The notes under the pieces: generated by a model | Database searches by the model: none | The model's input: the letters and a program-made list of their open reading frames with translations, nothing else | Told to the model about the DNA's origin: nothing | Source: Macrosoma leucophasiata | Taxonomy: Eukaryota; Arthropoda; Insecta; Lepidoptera; Hedylidae | Assembly: GCA_036365455.1 (NCBI GenBank) | Contig: JAWQUS010000010.1 | Span: 24,290,501 to 24,354,500 of the forward strand | DNA: 64,000 nt | Direction of reading: 5' to 3' | Made by a program: the position numbers and the translations under genes | Shown here: one piece after another, positions 29,050-38,419 of the stretch | Position numbering within the stretch: position 1 is the first letter of the stretch | How the letters are laid out: every line of letters begins with the position of its first letter

Positions 29050-30386
29050 TGCGTGCTACACAGGAAGAAACCTTCGGCCAAGAAATAGAAGACATCAGAA
29101 AACAGAAAATAGTAAACAAAGATAGTCGTCTTCAACAGCTCAGCACAGAATACACCGAAGGGGCTCTACGTTTACGCAGCCGCATAGAAGCTATAGAGAA
29201 AGCTCCAGGAATTAATAGAAGTCCGATGATTTTAGATGGCAATCATCACACAGTAAAGCTATGGATAGAGAACATTCATCGTAAGCTTCACCATGCGGGC
29301 GTCGAAGCTACAGTAAACGAGTGTCGTCAACAGTATTGGATTTTACGTGTACGACCGATTACTCGTACAATCATACGACGCTGCCTTCACTGCAGAATGA
29401 AGACACAGATGCCACCGTATCCGAGAACAGGGGACCTACCATCGTGTCGTCTCGCCCATCACAGGCGACCCTTCACCTACACAGGGGTCGACTACTTCGG
29501 TCCGCTTTCAGTTTCGACTGGCAGATCCCATCAGAAGAGATACGTGGCGATCTTCACCTGCCTCACGACACGCGCCATACATCTCGAAATAGCGGGCTCT
29601 CTCAGCGCAAGCTCCGCTATCATGGCCCTACGCAGAATGGTAGCACGCCGAGGCTGCCCGACGGAGATTTGGTCCGACAACGGGACCAACTTGAAGGCCG
29701 CTGACAAGGAGCTACGAGAGGCAATAGACAGATCTACGATGGAAGAGGCAGCGAAACGGAAGATCTCATGGCGCTTCATACCACCCGGTGCACCCTTCAT
29801 GGGCGGTGCCTGGGAACGAATGGTGCGATCAGTGAAGACAGCGATGACAGCGACGCTCCATGAAAAGCACCCTACAGAAGAAGTTCTGCACACACTACTA
29901 ATAGAAGCAGAATATACAGTCAACAGCCGTCCGTTGACCCACGTCTCAGTGAGCGCAGAAGATCCTGAGGCCCTGACTCCCAATCACTTCCTATTGGGAG
30001 GTTCCGGTGAGGTCTCAGCTCCCGGGACCTTTGACGACGGAAATCTGCAACCCAGATCCAGCTGGCGCGCCGCCCAGAGGCTCGCTGACCTGTTCTGGGA
30101 CCGGTGGCTGCGAGAATACCTGCCTGGGCTTCAACACCGGCGGGAGCCCCACGACAAGGGGCCCACAGTCCAAGTTGGGGACCTGGTCCAAGTCACGGAC
30201 CCCAACTCACCTCGCAACACCTGGCTTCGTGGCCGGGTCATCGCTACGTTCCCGGGACCTGATGGCATCGTGCGCACCGCAGACATACAGACGAAGACGG
30301 GGATACTACGGCGGCCTGTAAGAAGATTCATCATTCTGCCAGTGCGATATGACATCGCGCCTGCACCGGTACCTGATGCTGAGTAG
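29049..30386 (+). pseudogene. BEL integrase and C-terminal domain (separated by frameshift)
   Basis: The frame is open from upstream of the ATG at 29049. It contains the H2C2 zinc-binding region (HRKLHHAGVEATVNECRQQY, then CLHCRM), the integrase core with TGVDYFGPL, IWSDNGTNLKAAD and PPGAPFMGGAWERMVRSVK (D, D and E catalytic positions), and a DUF5641-like C-terminal domain (WDRWLREYLPGLQ, GDLVQVTD). It ends 14 bases before the 3' LTR. It encodes DNA insertion activity but is out of frame with the rest of pol. Confidence 0.9.
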
Positions 30387-30400
30387 CACGGCGGGAGAAA

Positions 30401-31327
30401 TGTGCAGGACGCTCATGAATAGTGTACAGTGTTAGTGATTAAAAAACAGTTTGAATAGTGATCGGCCATACAGTCCTTAATAGTATACGTTGTCAGCGCG
30501 TAGACAACCAATAACAATCGTGTTGTGTAGTCGTCAATAGCATAGTACACAATAGTAAACGTTATCGGAACGTAGATAGAGCTTAAGTGACCAATAGCGT
30601 TAGAGTATTGTATAACTTCTATTTTTAGATTTTATCTTTTTATGTAATAGTTGTGATAATTTAGAGTGTAATTAATAGTTTTGTGTCACTTAAAGCTCGT
30701 TTGTGTTTAATATTACTTTGTTTTATATAATTTAACAGTTTTTTGTGTATAATTTCATAGTTTAGCATAGCATGTTTGTTTATTTGACTTTGTTTTATAG
30801 TTTTTAACATTTGAAATAGTTTTATGTTTGTTTTATTACTGTAATATGTAAATTTTATCTGAAAATAAAGATTTTTGATGTCTGTTGTTTCCTTTCGGTA
30901 ATGATCTGAGATACATAGAGATTTTTATTGGCCAAATAGATCTAATAGCTGATTGGTTGTTCGAATCAACCAATCATAGATAGTAAAATTTGTTCGCTTG
31001 AAATTTAAATACCTCTTGTGATTGGTTACTTGAACCAACAACCAATCACAGGAGGTTTTCTTAAGCTCGATGACTTTGAGATTTTAGAATAAAAGTAGGG
31101 CACTTTTGTATGGCCGGTACAGTTCGTCGACACAGTTCGTCGACAGCACTCGGAACACTCGGATCACTACCAAAGGAAGAAATCAGAAGGAAAATAATAG
31201 TGAACAGTGAAAAAGCGTTTTATTAGAACATCCAGTAGAGCGTGTCACCCTGGTTCGCTTGCGCTGCTTTATCCGCCATACGGCGTGCGTCTTCAATCCA
31301 GTCAATAGTAAAGTATCGTGTCTGACA
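30401..31327 (+). repeat. BEL 3' LTR (927 bp)
   Basis: TGTGCAGGAC...GTCTGACA, uninterrupted reference copy for the split 5' LTR. It is preceded by a purine-rich stretch (GCACGGCGGGAGAAA), the likely polypurine tract. It ends 68 bases before the next host exon, and the residual intron supplies TTTATTGTTCTTTACAG. Confidence 0.95.
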
Positions 31328-31395
31328 AAATAAGTCATTATTCAGTAAAGTCCATAATGTAGTTATAAAAATATAATGTTTATTGTTCTTTACAG

Positions 31396-31458
31396 AAATT
31401 CCAATGCCATCAACATCACCGAAGGCCACAGAAATGAAAAGTAATGCAAATAAAGAAA
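31396..31458 (+). CDS. Ig-superfamily gene, short linker exon
   Basis: 63 bases between TTTACAG and GTAAGT: two bases complete the codon begun in 15061-15170, 20 codons follow, one base is carried over. It reads (E)IPMPSTSPKATEMKSNANKE. An EIP-x-P-(S/T) segment directly after ...SIRLY is what DIP/lachesin-like proteins show at the end of the third Ig domain, where a flexible stalk begins. The 16 kb intron before it is mostly the BEL composite. Confidence 0.85.
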
Positions 31459-31479
31459 GTAAGTAGTTCGTCGTTAAAA

Positions 31480-32210
31480 TACAAATATATTATTAGGTAT
31501 TATTATGTCTCTCATCAGCACGGGGTCCAATTTGAACTCCTTTGTTAGGCTTGCGCGGGGACATGGGTCCAACACGTAGAGGCCCTTTCGAGAATTTCAA
31601 TATACTTTGTAATAGGTTGCATTCGACGGGACCTCTCTTTGATTGCATCAATAGTTAGTACAGACACAGACAGGCCCCGCAGAATAGATGGAATTATTGT
31701 AGGTAATGATAATCGACCTGCCAAACATTGGGCTATGAGGGTGCACTGGGGTGACTAGCTGGCTGGGTCTATGGAGTGAGATCCGTCGCTTGCCTGTATT
31801 CAACATCTCACATTATCGAATCGTGTATTAGGCACGTGGTGAGTCGCCTCTCGATTATTATTATAATAAGTCAAAAAGAGTGTTCTAGTATATATATATA
31901 ATGTAAAAATATAAATAATGTAAACATCAGCAATATTATATCTCAAGATAGATTACTTGCACAACTTACTCTGGTCTTTTTCAGTTTACTTTCAAATAAA
32001 TGATTATATTTAAAATCTGGCCAAGTGCATGTCGGGCACGTCCAACAAAGGTTTCCATTTTTTTGAAGCATTTTTTATAAGTCGATTGACTATTTCTTGT
32101 AAAGTTTCTGATTCTATTTAGCACTCATAGTATTAACTCAAATTCGTTATATTTACTATAACCGTGATTTTTTTCATTCGTCCAAATACTACTGTTTAGC
32201 TGGTAGAGGG
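31480..32210 (+). other. Intron sequence without firm features
   Basis: A GC-rich patch at 31540-31800 may be an old repeat but was not matched to anything else in the window. A short TA-dinucleotide run lies near 31895. Confidence 0.4.
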
Positions 32211-32225
32211 GAAAGGATACTTGTA

Positions 32226-32575
32226 AACGTAACTTCACGCCTGTAATCCCCGAAGGGGTAGGCAGAGGTAAATGCATGCATTCAAACATACATGCAAACG
32301 CCCACGACTCGCCGGTTACGTTTTGGCCCATGTAACAGGAGGCGAACCTGTTGCCATTTCCGGGCACATTACTATATATATATACTCCGGGGTACTGAGA
32401 AACTTCCAGAAAATGGAAAAATCCCAATAGAAGCAGAGATAAAGGATTTTAAACCGTTATCTCTGATAGTCCCCGACCCGGGAATCGAACCCAGGACCTC
32501 CAGCGTAATAGTAGTGGCCTGCTACCACTACGCTACTGAGGCAGTAGCGTAGTGGTAGCATGCTTGCGAGGCAGT
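32226..32575 (-). repeat. tRNA-derived SINE with 12 bp target duplication and palindromic head
   Basis: On the reverse strand it has an A box (TAGCGTAGTGGTAGCA) and B box (GGTTCGATTCCCGG) and ends in CTACCCCTTCGGGGATTACA, a common LINE/SINE 3' motif. AGGATACTTGTA flanks it at 32214-32225 and 32576-32587. At the 5' end the A-box region is present twice, head to head (32520-32538 and 32542-32560). A partial second copy is at 54128-54365. Confidence 0.8.
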
Positions 32576-32900
32576 AGGATACTTGTATCTAACGAAATCT
32601 AAAACAACAAAACTATTAAATATATAGACATAGACACAGAGGAGGTTATCAAATATGTAAATATAATGAATTATACAACACACATACAGAAGTCATCACG
32701 AGTCACAATAATTGTAATTGGCAATCAACGGCTTATTGGAACGATTTATCCGGCATTTGAATTAATTACTGGTCTATAATAAAATTTGCATGTTAATATG
32801 GTTACTTGGATATATTATGATTACTGTTGCTGTATAATTTAGGCCTGGTAATATTTGATTTAGGTCGGTAAACATATTTTACTAATTTTATTGGATTTTT

Positions 32901-33035
32901 GTACAATTACACATGCGAGTGAAATGTTTTAAAAGAAAAATTGATAGGAAAATTTGACTTCAGGCGGGACTCGAACCCGCGACCACTGGAATCACTGAAG
33001 TGGCTGGACTAGTAACCCCAGTTAACGCGGGTCAA
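32901..33035 (-). repeat. tRNA-derived SINE, short form
   Basis: Reverse-strand relative of 3371-3673 lacking the GC-rich body: the tail motif (CACATGCGAGTGAA in plus reading) lies directly next to a tRNA-like head with GGCGGGACTCGAACCCGCGA. The SINE of the other family at 33038 abuts it. Confidence 0.55.
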
Positions 33036-33037
33036 GT

Positions 33038-33332
33038 TTTTTTTTCTTTTTTTTTATGTGATGGAAGTGGCAAACAAGCATGTAGCTCAAATTGATGTTA
33101 AGTGATGACTGCAGCCTATAGACACCCACACAAAGACCAAGGTCAAAATGCAGATGCGTTATCACTCCTGAGGCCTAAGGTATTATGCCTCTGTTCCGGA
33201 AATTACAGGGCCGTACATTACGACCTGACCGGAACGCGATAGTGCTGAACACTACCATTTAGCGGCAAGTATATAAGGTAATGCGGTGGTGCCTATGCCC
33301 GCGAGCTCCGTCACTGGAGCTCTACCACCAGT
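33038..33332 (-). repeat. SINE copy 5, reverse strand, full length
   Basis: T-rich start, TGGCAAACAAGCATG, GACTGCAGCCTATAGACAC, GAGGCCTAAGG, GGCCGTACATTACGACCTGA and the end GGAGCTCTACCACCAGT, all in the expected reverse order. Confidence 0.88.
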
Positions 33333-33559
33333 AAAGTATTATTATTTGACTCGCATGTGTCATTGTGAAAAATCTAATTAAATTAAACAAAATGTGCTTA
33401 CATACCTTAATAATATGCTGTAGTGTTCTCATCCCATCTTAAATCAAATTTTGCATTACATTGAATCTTTAAGTTCCCTCGCATGTGTTATAAGGAGAAA
33501 AACAATTTGACATTCACTCTTCACTTCGATCTAGAATCCAAAAGCTCAGTTGCAATATT

Positions 33560-34262
33560 TTTTATTTTTTTAATGTAGCAAATGTGGCAAACAAGCATGC
33601 AGTTCACATGGATGTTAAGTGATGACTGCAGCCTATAGACATCTACACAAAAACTAGAGTTCAAAATACAGATGCATTGCCACACCTGAGACCTTAGTTG
33701 TGATAAACAACATTTTTGTGACAAACAACAAAAGTGTGTAGTTGGGCCATACATTATCGTTTAACACGATAGCACAGTAAATAGATTTTTGTATCTATTT
33801 ACTGTGTCGATAGTGGTGAACACTGCCATTTAGCGTACCATTTGAGCTTCTACACTTGGATCTCTACAGAAGAATGAATAAGCGAAATTTACAGTAGAAA
33901 TAATTACTTCCAGCTGATTAACACCAACTAGTAAAATATTCGAAGCCAGCAGTAATTCTACAAAGAGAAAAGAATTCTGATCCAGTTTAAAGTACTCGTA
34001 GTTCCAAAGATCTAACTTCAGCTTTCGTTCCGAGACTAGTCTGAACATGTTTAAATCTTTTAAGCTCTTCCATGTGAGACGCTCCGTGAATTATGTGATC
34101 CTACAAAATATGTGTTACTATTTTAAAGCGAAATTAAAATATGACCAAGTATGAAGAAGTATTTTTGATCACACGCCAAAAAATAGGAGAGTACCAAAAT
34201 ACTCTTTTTATTCGAGTTAAACACTAATGGTGAATGAGCTCCGTCACTGGACGTCTAACTGG
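33560..34262 (-). repeat. SINE copy 6, reverse strand, carrying two insertions
   Basis: 33560-33835 matches the 3' two-thirds of the SINE. Within it 33774-33806 is a perfect palindrome absent from other copies (ACAGTAAATAGAT, loop, ATCTATTTACTGT). The 5' end reappears at about 34225-34262 (GAGCTCCGTCACTGG), so 33836-34224 is probably a later insertion without recognisable content. Confidence 0.6.
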
Positions 34263-34562
34263 TTAGCAAAAAAGTCGTGGTGTGCTTATATTAGTTGCTT
34301 TTAAACTGCAGATTACAGGTTACCTTTATAATAATATAATATGACGGATTCTACCAAAAACATCTGATTCTATAACCCATTTTATAATTCGACAGTTTAA
34401 TTAGTTGGTAGGAAAATAGCATTTTGTGTGGCAGAAAAATGCAATAAAAAAGAGTCAATAAATGATTTTCCGAAAAGAAACAACACCAATCTCTTGGAAG
34501 CATATATTATTATTATATTTACAATACTATAAAGACCAGTCTATAACCGCGTCGTATTGCAG

Positions 34563-34709
34563 GCGTGCGACGTGCGAACGTGAGCCGCGCAATACAACGC
34601 GAGGCGGGCACCGAGCGGCCGAGCGTAGTGCGCGCGCAGCTCGACCGCGCACCAGAGCGCGACGCCGCGCACCATGTGTACCGCGCCCCACATCCGCACC
34701 ACGCGTCAG
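34563..34709 (+). CDS. Ig-superfamily gene, Arg/His-rich tail exon (predicted)
   Basis: 147 bases between ..GTATTGCAG and GTAATT: two bases complete a Ser codon from the previous exon, 48 codons follow, one base is carried over, so phase is consistent. It encodes VRRANVSRAIQREAGTERPS then an Arg- and His-rich run ending AHHVYRAPHPHHAS. The exon is strikingly GC-rich in AT-rich surroundings. Tails after the third Ig domain are poorly conserved among DIP-like proteins, so no motif confirms it; phase, splice sites and open frame are the evidence. Decayed tandem copies follow at 34871-35230. The final exon and membrane anchor were not found. Confidence 0.6.
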
Positions 34710-34870
34710 GTAATTGGAAAACAATTTTCTATTGTAAATATTCAATGATATACACAAATAGTGCGGTGTTGCGCTCTGGGATTATCTTGGTGTTTAATAC
34801 AAATATTATTTTTGCTATAAATAATCATGACTCAAATATAGAAATCATTTGTATTTGCGCGTATTAGGAT

Positions 34871-35230
34871 ATGTACTACGCACGCACACCATGTGTCAGG
34901 AGTTTAAAAAATATTATTCAATTCAACAAGTTCTTTATTGCATTAGTTTCTTTCGTACATAACAAATAGTGCGGCATTGCATTCTTGGATTATCGTATTG
35001 AATAATTCAAATATTAATTTGAACTATAAATATAGTTTATATTACGTGTACGTTTATATACAGACATAAAAATAATTTTGCACAAACATAGCTCAGTTGC
35101 GCACTAGAGTGCGATGCCGCGCACCATTTGTACCGCGCCCCACATCCGTACCGTGCTTCTGGTAATTGGAAAACATTTTGGTTTTGTAAATTTTCTATGA
35201 TACATACACTTAATATGGTGTTGCGATTTA
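34871..35230 (+). repeat. Tandem decayed copies of the 34563-34709 exon and its downstream intron
   Basis: 35099-35165 matches the last ~65 bases of the exon plus its splice donor (GCGCACCATTTGTACCGCGC, then CTGGTAATTGGAAAACA). 34966-35040 matches the intron stretch at 34760-34830 (AATAGTGCGG...GGATTATC...AAATATTA). A third scrap at 34877-34900 (GCACACCATGTGTCAGG) matches the exon with a deletion. Together they suggest three head-to-tail units of ~200-250 bp. Confidence 0.7.
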
Positions 35231-35396
35231 AAATGATCATACTAGATCGTTAAAATATTTTTTACCAAATAAATAACAAAGATAAAACATGGATAAGTAG
35301 GTATACACAAACAAAAAAAAGACACATATCAACTTAATTTTCTATCAAAGAACTCTAATAGGTATGGAAATAGATCAAACACCTAATAAAATATAT

Positions 35397-36311
35397 TGTG
35401 CAGGACGCTCATGAATAATGTACAGTGTTAGTGATTAAAAAACAGTTTTGATAGTGATCGGCCATACAGTCCTTAATAGTGTACGTTGTCAGCGCGTAGA
35501 CAACCAATAACAATCGCGTTGTGTAGTCGTCAATAGCATAGTACACAATAGTATACGTTATCGGAACGTAGATAGAGCTTAAGTGACCAATAGCGTTAGA
35601 GTATTGTATAACTTCTATTTTTAGATTTTGTCTTTTTTATATAATATTTGTGTAATTTAGAGTATAATTAATAGTCTTGTGTCACTTAAAGCTCGTTTGT
35701 GTTTTATATAACTTAATTTTGTATAGTTTAATAGTTTTTTGTATGTAATTTCATAGTTTAGCATAGCATGTTTGTTTATTTGACTTTGTTTTATAGTTTT
35801 TAACATTTGAAATAGTTTTATGTTTGTTTTATTACTGTAATATGTACATTTTTGACTGAAAATAAAGATTTTTGATGTCTGTTGTTTCCTTTCGGTAATG
35901 ATCTGAGATACATAGAGATTTTAATTGGCCAAATAGATCTAATAGCTGATTGGTTGTTCGAATCAACCAATCATAGATAGTAAAATTTGTTTGCTTGAAA
36001 TTTAAATATCTCTTATGATTGGTTACTTGAACCAACAACCAATCACAGGAGGTTTTCTTAAGCTCGATGACCTTGAGATTTTAGAATAAAAGTAGGGCAC
36101 TTTTGTATGGCCGGTACAGTTCGTCGACAGCACTCGGAATACTCGGATCACTACCTAAGGAAGAAATCAGAAGGAAAATAATAGTGAACAGTGAAAAAGC
36201 GTTTTATTAGAACATCCAGTAGAGCGTGTCACCCTGGTTCGCTTGCGCTGCTTTATCCGCCATACGGCGTGAGTCTTCAATCCAGTAAATAGTAAAGTGT
36301 CGTGTCTGACA
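35397..36311 (+). repeat. Solo LTR of the same BEL family (915 bp)
   Basis: TGTGCAGGACGC...GTCTGACA flanked by TATAT on both sides (35392-35396 and 36312-36316). It differs from the 30401 LTR by scattered substitutions and lacks one unit of the ACAGTTCGTCGAC repeat. A solo LTR results from recombination between the two LTRs of a former full element. Confidence 0.93.
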
Positions 36312-36506
36312 TATATAAACAGAGATATAGGGGCTTGTAGTTGCCGGCACAGAGGCCTTACTTAGCTTATCAAAGATGCCAAAGGAGACGAGTAATTTTG
36401 GGCCTGCAAAATCGTTACTAGCTAACCAATTACACAGTACATTTTGTAATATAGTTAACAATTAGCAACTAACCCAACTTTTACTTGATCATATATACTT
36501 CAATTA

Positions 36507-36744
36507 CAGTGCTCAACAATAAATATTGCACATCGAGCCTAGGAAGGAGACTTCGGCTTATTTCGGGTCTGTAGAGCGATATCTCTTTCGCACCGTACCT
36601 ATTTGACATTTGTCGACCATTTTGATCAAGTTTTGGTCAATACCGGATTGTCAGTTGTGCAACAGAGATAACGCTCTACGAAGTCGAAACGAGCCGGTTG
36701 TCTCTTTTGCAGGCTCGATGTGCAATATTAATTGTTGAGTACTG
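36507..36744. mobile_element. MITE family A, copy 1 (238 bp, TA flanks)
   Basis: CAGTGCTCAACAATAAATAT at the left and its near-inverse at the right (GTTGAGTACTG) form ~33 bp inverted repeats; TA lies on both sides. The subterminal inverted pair CGTAGAGCG/CGCTCTAC extends the fold inward. A second copy is at 42908-43153. TA duplication points to the Tc1/mariner superfamily. Confidence 0.7.
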
Positions 36745-36993
36745 TACTGGTAATTCAAAAAATGCTCGAATTTCAAATTATTTATTTTACATTTAATACT
36801 CATTTGAAAAATACGTAATTTGTACAGTGTAAACACCTGGGCCCAGAATTGTAAGGAACTGTATCATTCTCCTTTGGTTTAGATATTTAAGACGCTCTAT
36901 TATGATGACACTGAAAGAATTTTGGCAAGGTCATCATGGTTATACTGTATTGGTCGTAGTAATTCTAAATTAAAATACTACAACTTATGGTTA

Positions 36994-37463
36994 AAGGAGA
37001 TGTTGCAAAAATTTATGGACCTCCGGCCATGTATTGTACACAATATCATTAAACAGGCAAAATCAATATAAAAACGTTTTTTACTGCATATTTTCTCTTA
37101 TTTAGCTTTGTTTGCAGTTACAAAACATAATTTGCAGTTAGAATTGCAACTCAAAACTAACATGGCGAATATGCCGGGCGATGTCATTTTGACATTTTCA
37201 TTTTTTTAATTGTATTTTGATTATAGAACTTGGAGGAAAGTAATATTTTCTAAATACTATCAAAATCGATTGATCCCAAGTTTCGGCTGTATCGCCGCCA
37301 TGTTGAACATAGTTGAAAATGATAAAATCGTTATCATTAAATGTGGTTGTAACTCTAAAATATATTCTTGAATAAATTAATTGTATTTTTTTGGATTCTT
37401 TATTTAATTCACCCATTTTTTGAGGACATGTACGAACCAGAGCCGATCTCGCAACATCTCCTT
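36994..37463. mobile_element. MITE family B, copy 1 (~470 bp)
   Basis: AAGGAGATGTTGC at the left and GCAACATCTCCTT at the right. The interior matches the reverse complement of 61164-61703 over most of its length (ATGGCGGCGATACAGC in one orientation, GACATGTACGAACCAGAGCC in the other). No coding capacity. Confidence 0.7.
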
Positions 37464-38245
37464 TTCCAATTTATCCATGGCCATGGATAAATCGGAGAAT
37501 TTAGTGTTATTAATGTATTATTGCTGTTAGCCTTAAGATCGTAGTTATTTATATTACGGAGAAATTGGTATGCAACGTATGTATAAGTCATGACTTAAAC
37601 GTCGGAATATCATATTATGAATAATCGTAAATAGATCGTCACGATACATGCTTGCCTAGTGTGAAGATCATTACATAACTATATTATGGAAAATATGCTT
37701 CCAGCGCTTGGCTCATATTGAAATTACATAACATATGTTTTATTATATATCTAAACTGATAAGTAACCTTACTTTATGTGTTACTTGCTGCAAATAAATG
37801 TTTTTTTTTATTTTATTTTATTATTTTATTTTAGGACGTGGGAGATAGTTACTTATGCAATTGATATAGCTAAAATTATATAGCTAATAAAAATATAGGC
37901 TGTAGTATCTTCTTTGGTAATTAAAACATCGTACGTCCAATTCGCACTGAGAAAAAAAATTGAATTTAATTTTAATTAAGATAATTTATGAAAGGAAGAC
38001 TGAGCCCGGTAGGTAAAAGGATTTTTAGGTTAAAAATGTCGTCATTTATAAAATTAATGATAGTGTATTACACAGTTATGCTATTTCACGAAACTGTTAG
38101 ATATTAACGTTTTCGCAGATTTGCGCGAGCTTCATACATTGTAGAAATCATATTTGCGGATTTCCTCGAAATCAACAGGAAAGGAATAGATTTTAAATAA
38201 TAAGAAAATCATAACTGTAAAATAGATAATACAGAAACTTAAACT

Positions 38246-38410
38246 AGCTGTTGTCTTTGACTTCGCCCGCGTAGTACAGGAATAAATATATTTTACTAGC
38301 TGTTGCCCGCAGTTTAGCCCGCGCGGATATCGTTTAAAAAGTAGCCTGTATATAGTAAAGCATAGCTGTAACCTATAAAGAAACATACCTAATACACTGA
38401 ACATAATATT
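38246..38410 (+). repeat. ACTAGCTG-type repeat, two partial copies
   Basis: CTAGCTGTTGTCTTTGACTT at 38246 and ACTAGCTGTTGCCCGCAGTT at 38294, followed by AAAAAGTAGCCTGTATA. This opening is seen widely in lepidopteran DNA; class uncertain. Confidence 0.45.
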
Positions 38411-38419
38411 TCAATTATG

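Larger units (their letters stand above)
18223..31327 (+). mobile_element. BEL/Pao LTR retrotransposon, complete ends, disrupted interior
   Basis: The element begins TGTGCAGGACGCTCATGAAT and ends GTGTCTGACA, with 5 bp flanks AAATA at 18218-18222 and again at 31328-31332, the duplication size expected for BEL/Pao. Order: split 5' LTR, primer-binding site, gag, protease, reverse transcriptase/RNase H, integrase, 3' LTR. Interruptions are a ~5 kb jockey LINE in the 5' LTR, a SINE in gag and a frameshift before integrase. The 13.1 kb composite lies in an intron of the Ig gene, in the same orientation as the gene. Confidence 0.95.

Noticed and set aside
34462..34757. Overlapping open frames on both strands around the GC-rich exon
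   Set aside because: They are composition shadows; only the frame that joins the upstream exon in phase with canonical splice sites is kept.
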